Shown here: in pieces, positions 37,207 to 43,798 of the stretch | How the letters are laid out: every line of letters begins with the position of its first letter | How positions within the stretch are numbered: position 1 is the stretch's first letter | NCBI GenBank assembly: GCA_910579425.1 | Contig: CAJTVL010000010.1 | Location: 1-64,000 of the forward strand | Length of the DNA stretch: 64,000 bases | Direction of reading: 5' to 3' | From: an uncultured Lachnospiraceae bacterium | Lineage (GTDB): Bacteria > Bacillota > Clostridia > Lachnospirales > Lachnospiraceae | Translations under genes and position numbers: made by a program | Notes under the pieces: generated by a model | The model's database searches: none | What the model saw: the letters and a program-made list of their open reading frames with translations, nothing else | Told to the model about the DNA's origin: nothing

Positions 37207-37722
37207 TTAAAAAAGCTCCCCGATCAAATACTGATAAATCTCCTGATTTTTTTCCATCCAGTTATCACAGATCGCTGCGGCGGTTTCCTCGGCCGGTACG
37301 GACAGGGTCAGATCAATTAAAGTGACCCCTTTTTCTTTTGCCACAAGATGGGCCTCATATTCCCCGGAGGAAGCCTTCCGGTAGTCCGCCAGTACAGAAT
37401 TTTCATTCCGCAGCTCGAAGGCGTTTTCCTTTAAATATTTGTCAATATCTTCCCGAATGCCGTGATGAATATCGTTTTGAAAAAAATTCAGCATCTTACG
37501 CCCTTCGTCGGTAATGCTTAGATGGGAACGGTTGCGGACAGACTGAGAGATCACAAGTTTGTCGTCAATCAGCTCGCCCATGGCCTGCTGGATATTAAGA
37601 TAGTTTGTGGTATATTCTCTGCCCAGAAGAAAATTGTTAATCTGGATTCTGGTCAGAGGGAAATCTACTCTGGCCAGCATATAGAGAATGATCAGTTTGT
37701 ATAAAGTCATAAGTTCCTGCAT
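37207..37722 (-). CDS. DUF4364 winged-helix protein
   Basis: A 171-residue protein with an N-terminal winged helix-turn-helix (LTRIQINNFLLGREYTTNYLNIQQAMGELIDD) and a C-terminal alpha/beta part (KGVTLIDLTLSVPAEETAAAICDNW). It matches DUF4364, a clostridial family with a PadR-like fold, probably a transcription regulator. Full length. It is the gene just downstream of the radical SAM gene on the same strand (23-bp gap) and ends next to the truncated AAA gene. Confidence 0.85.
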   Translation of the reverse strand: MQELMTLYKLIILYMLARVDFPLTRIQINNFLLGREYTTNYLNIQQAMGELIDDKLVISQSVRNRSHLSITDEGRKMLNFFQNDIHHGIREDIDKYLKENAFELRNENSVLADYRKASSGEYEAHLVAKEKGVTLIDLTLSVPAEETAAAICDNWMEKNQEIYQYLIGELF

Positions 37723-37745
37723 ATGCCAATCGCCTTTCTTTTGTT

Positions 37746-38804
37746 TTATGTCTGATAAAAATTCTTAGTAAAGCTTTCGTTATAGTACTTTCCCTGCCAG
37801 GTATTTTGCTCCTTCATCTGCTTGTGGAGCGTATTTAAGACAAGCCGTTTGCTGCCGCTCCAAAGAGGAGAGAGCAGTAAGCTTCTTGGGGCGTCCCCGG
37901 TGACCCGGTGTACCACCATATCCGGGCGGAGCCGCTCCAGGGAAGCGATCAATACGTCAAGATACTGCTCCGGAGTGGAAAAAGAGCCGAAAGAGGCAGG
38001 ATCCTTTTGCCAGAGGAGCCCTAAGTCGGTTCCCTTCAAAATGTGCAAAAGCTGCAGCTTGATCCCCCAGACGGGCTGCATATTTAAGTAATCTATGGCG
38101 GAGAGCATGTCTTCTTTTGATTCTCCCGGAAGCCCTAAAATAATGTGCGTGATCACAGGAATGCCGGCTTTTTTAAGTTTTTGAACCCCATCTTCAAAAC
38201 AGGGCAGGGAATATCCCCGTCTGAGAAACAAAGCAGTCCGTTCGTGGATGGTCTGCAAACCCAGTTCGATCCAGATAAATTTGGATGGGTAATCCTTTTT
38301 CAGTTTTAGAAGCAATTCCATAACGGGCCCAGGCAGACAGTCGGGCCTGGTTGCAATGGAAATGCCCGCAGAGTCCGGCTTTTCAAGGGCAAGCCGGTAC
38401 ATTCTTTCCAGATAAGGAATCGGGCCGTAGGTGTTGGTATAGGCCTGAAAATAAATAATAAACCGTTCTCCTGTTTTTTTACAGGAAAAAAGAGTCTTGC
38501 CTTTTTGATAAGCCTCGTCAAAAGAGACGGCATCCATGCAGCTGCTTTCGGAAGGAGGCGCTGCGTCCTCATCCTTACTCCGAACCGGGATTGCAAAATC
38601 CCCGCTGCCTCCCGCGCTGCAAAAGATACACCCGCTTCTTCCCAGGCGTCCGTCTCTGTTTGGGCAGGTCAGTCCTAAATCAATTGCGGTTTTGTAAAGC
38701 TTCTCGCCATATGTATTTTTGCACCAGGCGTCCAGCGAGAAATAGGGTTTGCCGTGCCAGTGACTGCAGAAAGAGTGGCTTGGCAATTGTAAATTTTTGT
38801 TCAT
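37746..38804 (-). CDS. TIGR01212 family radical SAM protein (YhcC-like)
   Basis: A 352-residue radical SAM enzyme. The cluster motif is TCPNRDG followed by GCIFCSAGGSGDF, the spaced Cys pattern special to this family (not a plain CxxxCxxC). YFQAYTNTYGP and HIILGLPGE are further family motifs. It uses an iron-sulfur cluster and S-adenosylmethionine to start radical chemistry; the substrate of YhcC-type proteins is not established. Its ATG overlaps the stop of the TOPRIM gene upstream by 4 nt, so it is co-transcribed and probably coupled with the ATPase/TOPRIM pair, an unexpected partnership. Confidence 0.9.
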   Translation of the reverse strand: MNKNLQLPSHSFCSHWHGKPYFSLDAWCKNTYGEKLYKTAIDLGLTCPNRDGRLGRSGCIFCSAGGSGDFAIPVRSKDEDAAPPSESSCMDAVSFDEAYQKGKTLFSCKKTGERFIIYFQAYTNTYGPIPYLERMYRLALEKPDSAGISIATRPDCLPGPVMELLLKLKKDYPSKFIWIELGLQTIHERTALFLRRGYSLPCFEDGVQKLKKAGIPVITHIILGLPGESKEDMLSAIDYLNMQPVWGIKLQLLHILKGTDLGLLWQKDPASFGSFSTPEQYLDVLIASLERLRPDMVVHRVTGDAPRSLLLSPLWSGSKRLVLNTLHKQMKEQNTWQGKYYNESFTKNFYQT

Positions 38805-39316
38805 ATTGTAAAAGATCCTTTAATCTTTTCTGCATGGTTCGTTATGTGTTGGTAGGGCGATAAAGGGTGCTGACGCCAAAGCCGGTTAATATCAAAACGA
38901 TGTTCTCTTAATTTATCGGCCAAATTTTTTGCCCGGATGAAGTCGGTTTTGAATTCCTTATTGGACTTGCTGCCTAATAATTCTGTTATCTTTTTTATAT
39001 CACAGCTTTGTAATAACTCATCCTCAAGATTAAGGACCTGAGGAATAGTAACGATCTCGGATATGGCCGGACACTTTGTTAACTTCTCCAAATTTCTGTT
39101 TAGAATGCTTGTTCGTTCCGTGTCGGTGTCAAAAATCAACACAACCATAGTCCTCGGGCGGAGAGTCATAAGTCGGGCGTTTTCCAAAACATGATCTATG
39201 ACATTCAGTTTTTGCACTTTTCCAGGTCGAATGACGTTTAAGTCTGATTTAAGAACATGAATGAGCTTTTCCTCATCCTCGCCTTCTACATAGTATTGTA
39301 CGAATTTACTTCTCAC
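38801..39316 (-). CDS. Small TOPRIM-domain protein, candidate defence nuclease
   Basis: The 171-residue protein has a TOPRIM core: Glu11 in YYVEGEDEEKLI and the Asp63-Thr-Asp65 pair in VLIFDTDTE, which bind Mg2+ in OLD-type nucleases and topoisomerases. IPQVLNLEDELLQSC follows, similar to RloB/DUF4276-like and AriB-like effectors. The C-terminus contains IRAKNLADKLREHRFDINRLW. It lies 18 nt after the ABC-type ATPase gene and overlaps the radical SAM gene downstream by 4 nt. Paired with the ATPase it looks like the effector half of a two-gene phage-defence system. I cannot assign it to a named system from sequence alone. Confidence 0.7.
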   Translation of the reverse strand: MRSKFVQYYVEGEDEEKLIHVLKSDLNVIRPGKVQKLNVIDHVLENARLMTLRPRTMVVLIFDTDTERTSILNRNLEKLTKCPAISEIVTIPQVLNLEDELLQSCDIKKITELLGSKSNKEFKTDFIRAKNLADKLREHRFDINRLWRQHPLSPYQHITNHAEKIKGSFTI

Positions 39317-39334
39317 TCCTAATATCCTCCGTAT

Positions 39335-40447
39335 TTAAAGCCCGCCGATTGCATAGATCAGATCTACCATTGGCGAGGTAGAAAACATATCATTTTCCAC
39401 GGCATTCTTTAAGGAGTCAGAGCTTCGTTTGAGCAAGCTGGAAGCACTGACACACGAGATCAGATGCTCATCGCCTTCAAGGGTTTTACGCAGGAAAGTA
39501 AAGGTGTGTTTGGGCAAATTCATATCCAATATATCGGTATTATGTGTTGTAAAAAACAACTGTTCGTTTGGCCGGATAGAATCAATCATAAGGGAAAGAA
39601 CGGCCTTTTCAATGTCACTGTGAATATAGGAAAATTTTTCATCACAATAGTAAAAAGTGTTAAAACCCTGTAAAAGGGAGGAAACCACCATGGCAATTTC
39701 TACACCGGCTTTTGTTCCGCTGGAGAGCAGCTCTGTTTCAAAAGGAGAGCCGTTTTGGAGAATAATTGCCCTGTCCCTGAGCCGAATTACAAAAGCATTT
39801 TCTACATCCTGTGATCTTTCCACCTTTTGAACGGATGGATCCAGGGCTTTCAGGATATTTTCAAGAACATAAGGAAACTTCACATCTTTGGAGCGAAAGT
39901 AAAGGGTACGGTTCGTATCTCTCGGGTATTCAAACAGCCAAAATATCGACTCCATTTTTTCCAGTTCCTGCAGATAGTTTTCACATGGAGAATAAGAGGC
40001 GGCTTCCAAACGTTTGATACAGGACTCATAACTGTCCTTGATTCGGATATTTTCATTGCGGATTTCCAATTTTACATCACCGGTATCATATTTGCCCTCC
40101 GGCTTTGGGGGGATGGTACAGGCAATGCGGTAGAGAATGTCACTTTCACATATCAAGTCGATCATAAAAGAAGCCGTTCGGGATCGGTCGTTGACGATAC
40201 CTGTAATAAATGAATGATTTTTTTCGGATATAAAGTTAAAGATGCTCATAAGCATATACCCAAACGTGGTTTTACCTGATGCATTGGCTCCCATTATGAT
40301 ATTCACTTTTTTGTAGCGAAAATTAGGGTGATCTTTCAGATGCTCATCCTGAATATAAGAGTCAACGATTTTTTTGGGATAGGTTAAGTTCATTTGGAAG
40401 TCTTTAAAAGCATAAAAATTGTCTAAGTAAACATTTAAAACGATCAT
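39335..40447 (-). CDS. ABC/OLD-type AAA ATPase, candidate defence sensor
   Basis: About 370 residues from the ATG at 40447 (GAGAGG upstream). A GTG at 40483 with a strong AAGGAGG site would add 12 residues. The N-terminus has the SMC/ABC-type start (LNVYLDNFYAFKDFQMNL), Walker A GANASGKTT (residues 53-61), a signature-like LLSSGTKAGVEIAM segment, Walker B near FYYCDEKFSYIH, and an H-loop TTHNTDILD. The layout matches AAA_15/AAA_21 ATPases of the RloA, AriA (PARIS) and OLD kind, which sense phage proteins or altered DNA and control a partner nuclease. The partner is the TOPRIM gene immediately downstream. Confidence 0.75.
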   Translation of the reverse strand: MIVLNVYLDNFYAFKDFQMNLTYPKKIVDSYIQDEHLKDHPNFRYKKVNIIMGANASGKTTFGYMLMSIFNFISEKNHSFITGIVNDRSRTASFMIDLICESDILYRIACTIPPKPEGKYDTGDVKLEIRNENIRIKDSYESCIKRLEAASYSPCENYLQELEKMESIFWLFEYPRDTNRTLYFRSKDVKFPYVLENILKALDPSVQKVERSQDVENAFVIRLRDRAIILQNGSPFETELLSSGTKAGVEIAMVVSSLLQGFNTFYYCDEKFSYIHSDIEKAVLSLMIDSIRPNEQLFFTTHNTDILDMNLPKHTFTFLRKTLEGDEHLISCVSASSLLKRSSDSLKNAVENDMFSTSPMVDLIYAIGGL

Positions 40448-40600
40448 AGTCCCTCTCTTTGTGAATATTTTTTCGGGTTTCACGAAGTAATCCTCCTTAT
40501 ATGTTAGCATAGACCGATCTGAAATACAAGAACTTTTCCATTATAAGTATGGCCTGATTTTCAAATATTTTATCTGTTTTTGTATCTTTTCATATTGGAG

Positions 40601-40630
40601 TTGACAATAGTGTGTAACACACAGTATAAT
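40601..40630 (+). promoter_or_regulatory. PadR promoter with palindromic operator
   Basis: TTGACA (40601-40606) and TATAAT (40625-40630) with an 18-bp spacer form a strong SigA promoter. The spacer holds the perfect palindrome GTGTGT-A-ACACAC (40610-40622), the kind of TGTGT/ACACA dyad bound by PadR proteins. Binding there would block RNA polymerase, so autorepression by the next gene is likely. Confidence 0.7.
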
Positions 40631-40660
40631 GAATCATACAATAATATAAGGAGACAGATT

Positions 40661-41002
40661 ATGGAAAAGAACTTATCGGAAAGCCTGCTTTCCGAGCTGC
40701 GCCGGGGGACGTTGATTTTGTGTGTTTTAAGTCAGCTTGGGGAATCGCGCTATGGGTATGCATTGGTTCAGACGCTGGAGGAAAAGGGGGTTGTAATTGA
40801 TGCCAATACCCTGTACCCGCTTTTGAGAAGGCTTGAAAAGCAGGGACTTCTGTGCAGCGAATGGAATACCCAGGAGGCGAAGCCGCGTAAATATTATAAG
40901 CGGACGGCTTACGGCGACAGGATATTCGGGGAGTTGGTGGAGCAATGGAAAATTTTATCGTCTGGAATGAACGAGTTGTTGAAAGGAGAGAAAAATGAGT
41001 GA
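40661..41002 (+). CDS. PadR family transcriptional repressor
   Basis: A 113-residue PadR protein: winged helix with LRRGTLILCVLSQLGESRYGYALVQTLEEKGV and DANTLYPLLRRLEKQGLL, then a C-terminal dimerisation helix. The start at 40661 (MEKNLS) follows AAGGAGAC; the upstream extension overlaps the promoter. It overlaps the membrane-protein gene by 8 nt. In similar operons the PadR repressor responds to membrane-active or phenolic compounds and controls its partner. Confidence 0.9.
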   Translation: MEKNLSESLLSELRRGTLILCVLSQLGESRYGYALVQTLEEKGVVIDANTLYPLLRRLEKQGLLCSEWNTQEAKPRKYYKRTAYGDRIFGELVEQWKILSSGMNELLKGEKNE

Positions 41003-42023
41003 ACAGGAAATGATAGAACGTTATATCTATGAGGTTGTAAGAAGAGTGCCGTCGGAGGCGAGAGAGGAAATCCGTATGGAGATCGGCGCTTTGATAGAGG
41101 ATATGCAAAACGGGGAGGGGCTTTCCGTGCAGGCGGTGTTGGAAAAGCTGGGGGATCCGGCGGTTTTTGCCAGACGCTATCGCGGGGACAGGGACTATCT
41201 GATCGGGCCGGAATACTATGACGATTATGTGTGGATCTTGAAGCTTGTGCTGATCGGCATCGGCATTTCCGCGGTGGTTTCCGCGCTGATCAATGGCTTT
41301 ATGGGAATGGAAAGCCGGCAGGTATCCGGCTGGGTCAGGCTGTTTGTTATATTTTTTACAGATTTTTTTGAAAATGTTTTCAGCGGCGCTTTGGGCGCGG
41401 TGGGAATGGTGACAGGTATCTTTGCCTTTCTGGAATGGCGGAAGGTTAAGGTGAAGGTCAAACCGGAAAGAAGCTGGACGCCGCTTTCACTGCCGAAGAT
41501 CCCGGATAAACGGGCGCGGATTGAGCGCGGCGACAGCATTGCTTCTATTATTTTTATCAGCATTTTTGCGGCTCTTCTTCTGTTTGCGCCCGAGCTTTTC
41601 GGAGCGTTTCGCTATGAAGACGGCAATTTTGAAAGTATAGCCTGCGTCTTTAATATGGAAGCATGGGGAAGCATTTTACCTGTTTTTATCCTTTGCCTTG
41701 CAGCAGGGCTGGTAAATGAGATCATCCGCCTGGCCCTGGGACGCTACTGCAGAGGGGTAATGTACAGCACGATCTTCTGTAATTTGATCCAACTGGCGGG
41801 AGCGGTTCTCCTGCTTCTGGTATTTCCTCTGTGGAATCCTGATTTTGCCCTGAGTATTCGCAGACTGGCCGGAGTAGAGAAGTTTTCGGAGGGAGATCTT
41901 CTGGCCTGGTGGAATACAGAGGGGATTAACCGTGTGCTTTTTTCGATTATTCTGGTCTGTTGTCTGATTGAAGTGGGCGTTACGGTTTATAAGACATTTA
42001 AATATGAAGGGGAAGGCGCCTGA
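40995..42023 (+). CDS. HAAS-domain membrane protein
   Basis: The 342-residue protein begins with a short helical domain (ERYIYEVVRRVPSEAREEIRMEIGALIEDM, then a VLEKLGDPAVFARRY motif) known as HAAS/DUF1700-like, which typically accompanies PadR regulators. About six hydrophobic segments follow. The role is unknown, probably sensing or transport at the membrane with its PadR partner. Translationally coupled to padR by an 8-nt overlap. Confidence 0.8.
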   Translation: MSEQEMIERYIYEVVRRVPSEAREEIRMEIGALIEDMQNGEGLSVQAVLEKLGDPAVFARRYRGDRDYLIGPEYYDDYVWILKLVLIGIGISAVVSALINGFMGMESRQVSGWVRLFVIFFTDFFENVFSGALGAVGMVTGIFAFLEWRKVKVKVKPERSWTPLSLPKIPDKRARIERGDSIASIIFISIFAALLLFAPELFGAFRYEDGNFESIACVFNMEAWGSILPVFILCLAAGLVNEIIRLALGRYCRGVMYSTIFCNLIQLAGAVLLLLVFPLWNPDFALSIRRLAGVEKFSEGDLLAWWNTEGINRVLFSIILVCCLIEVGVTVYKTFKYEGEGA

Positions 42024-42081
42024 GGACGCGGATAAGCCGCGCGGCTTTGATGAAACAGCTGCGGATACATGAAGTTATTAG

Positions 42082-42110
42082 TTGCATCCAAAGGTCCGAT
42101 GCTTTATACT
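42082..42110 (+). promoter_or_regulatory. Promoter of the carbonic anhydrase gene
   Basis: TTGCAT (42082-42087) and TATACT (42105-42110), 17 bp apart, 76 bp upstream of the start. Confidence 0.6.
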
Positions 42111-42185
42111 TAAAACAGGAAAAAGCGCCTGCAGGGCGGTAAACACCGCAATTGGGAGCAGGACGAGAAATGGAGGAGACAAACT

Positions 42186-42752
42186 ATGCAAAATCAAAAC
42201 TTATCTGCGGCAGAGGCACTTGAAAAGCTCAAATCAGGAAATGAGCGCTATCTGGAAGCAGAGGCAAATCCTGGAGATATTTCTCCGAAAATCAGACAGT
42301 ACACCTGTGAAAACGGTCAAAGTCCTTACGCTATCGTGGTAACCTGCTCAGACTCCAGGGTGATTCCGGAGGGTATCTTTTCCGCCGGGATTGGGGAACT
42401 GTTCGTGATTCGTGTTGCCGGTAATGTGATGGACAGGCATCAGATAGGAAGTGTGGAGTATGCGGCAGATCATTTGGGAACAAAGCTGGTGGTAGTATTA
42501 GGGCACAGCAACTGCGGAGCAGTGGGGGCAGCCCTTCACCACGATCCTTCCGGTTATGTGAAATACATAACCGATGAAATCCGCAAGGCAATCGGCGATG
42601 AAAAGGATGAGGCCAAAGCCTGTTGTCTGAATGTACAAAGAAGCGTTTCTGTGATCAAAGAAAGCCTTGGCGAAATGGTAGAGAGGGGAGACCTTACCGT
42701 TTGCGGAGCCGTTTACGATATTGCCAGCGGAAAGGTAGCTTTTTTGGATTGA
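42186..42752 (+). CDS. Beta-class carbonic anhydrase
   Basis: A 188-residue enzyme interconverting CO2 and bicarbonate in the cytoplasm. The zinc ligands and catalytic dyad are in TCSDSRVIPE (Cys, Asp, Arg) and LGHSNCGAVGAAL (His, Cys). Length matches the family. GAGGAG lies 10 nt before the ATG. Monocistronic: its own promoter upstream and hairpins downstream. Confidence 0.95.
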   Translation: MQNQNLSAAEALEKLKSGNERYLEAEANPGDISPKIRQYTCENGQSPYAIVVTCSDSRVIPEGIFSAGIGELFVIRVAGNVMDRHQIGSVEYAADHLGTKLVVVLGHSNCGAVGAALHHDPSGYVKYITDEIRKAIGDEKDEAKACCLNVQRSVSVIKESLGEMVERGDLTVCGAVYDIASGKVAFLD

Positions 42753-42758
42753 GAATCC

Positions 42759-42812
42759 GTGCGCCTCTTTGGGGCGCACCATTGCGAGAGTCCGGTTTGC
42801 CGGACTCTTTGT
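42759..42812 (+). terminator. Tandem hairpins after the carbonic anhydrase gene
   Basis: GTGCGCC/GGCGCAC (42759-42765, 42773-42779) is followed by AGAGTCCGG/CCGGACTCT (42787-42795, 42800-42808) and TTGTTC. The second, 9-bp stem with a 4-nt loop is the more likely terminator. Confidence 0.6.
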
Positions 42813-42897
42813 TCATTAAGAGGATAAGTTCGGAAGTAAAATTCCAAACGATTGATTGGTATGTGCGCTTCAGCGCACAAGGGGTATAAGATAGAAA

Positions 42898-43779
42898 ATG
42901 AAAGAATATGAAGTAATAAAAGGCTACCGGGATGATCCTGCCCTTCGCGGGAGCTTTAACGCTCTTGCAGGCAAAACCTTCGGGCTGGATTTCGAGGGAT
43001 GGTATCGGAACGGGTATTGGACGGATAAGTATAATCCCTATTCCATTCTGATCGATGGGGAAATTGCCGCTAATGTTTCTGTAAACCGGACGGATTTTCT
43101 CTGGAATAATCAAAGGAAGCATCTCATTCAGCTTGGCACGGTTATGACAGAGGAAAAGTATCGCGGGCAAGGCCTGATCCGCCGCATTATGGAGGAAATC
43201 GACAGGGATTACAGCGGCAGGGCAGAGGGAATTTATCTGTTTGCAAACGGTAATGTGCTGGATTTATATCCCAGATTTGGATTTCGCAGAGAAGAAGAGG
43301 TGCTGTATACCAAAAGGGTTGCGGCCGACAGAGAAAAAAGCGGGGATAGCATGGTAAAGATACCCATGGAGGGTAAAAGAGATTGGGACAGGTTGGAGGA
43401 GGTGATCCGAAAAAGCCGTTCCGGCAGTGCTTTTTCCCTTGCAGATAACAGCGAATTGCCCATGTTTTACCTGACACAATTTTTGAAGGACAATGTATAC
43501 TTCTGTAAGGAACTAAACGTCTATGCAGCGGCCCGGATCAAGGAGGGAGATCTGCTTCTATATGATGTTTTCTCGGAAAAGGACTATGACCTTCACAGGG
43601 TGATTGGGGCCTTTGGCAGAGAAATCAGACAGGTCAGCCTTGGATTCACCCCCACAGACAGGTCAGGCTTTGAGGCCGGAATCGTACAGGAAGAAGATAC
43701 TTACTTATTTGTCAGGGGAGAAGGGCTGGATTGCTTTGCAGCATGGGGCGTAAGGATTCCTCTGTTGGCGTATGCATAA
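42898..43779 (+). CDS. GNAT family N-acetyltransferase
   Basis: A 293-residue GNAT protein. The acetyl-CoA motif is LGTVMTEEKYRGQGLIRRIMEEI (about 79-101), followed by YLFANGNVLDLYPRFGFRRE. The C-terminal half (about 140-290) resembles the second GNAT-like and sterol-carrier-like parts of Eis-type enzymes but is shorter. Substrate unknown. It lies 19 bp before the GH2 gene and is probably co-transcribed. A TGTGCGC-TTCA-GCGCACA hairpin sits about 20 bp before the start codon. Confidence 0.8.
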   Translation: MKEYEVIKGYRDDPALRGSFNALAGKTFGLDFEGWYRNGYWTDKYNPYSILIDGEIAANVSVNRTDFLWNNQRKHLIQLGTVMTEEKYRGQGLIRRIMEEIDRDYSGRAEGIYLFANGNVLDLYPRFGFRREEEVLYTKRVAADREKSGDSMVKIPMEGKRDWDRLEEVIRKSRSGSAFSLADNSELPMFYLTQFLKDNVYFCKELNVYAAARIKEGDLLLYDVFSEKDYDLHRVIGAFGREIRQVSLGFTPTDRSGFEAGIVQEEDTYLFVRGEGLDCFAAWGVRIPLLAYA

Positions 43780-43798
43780 ATAGGAGAGGAGATATTGA

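Noticed and set aside
42858..42876. TGTGCGC-TTCA-GCGCACA hairpin as a riboswitch
   Set aside because: A lone short hairpin with no terminator partner or known aptamer; it may merely affect the GNAT ribosome site.
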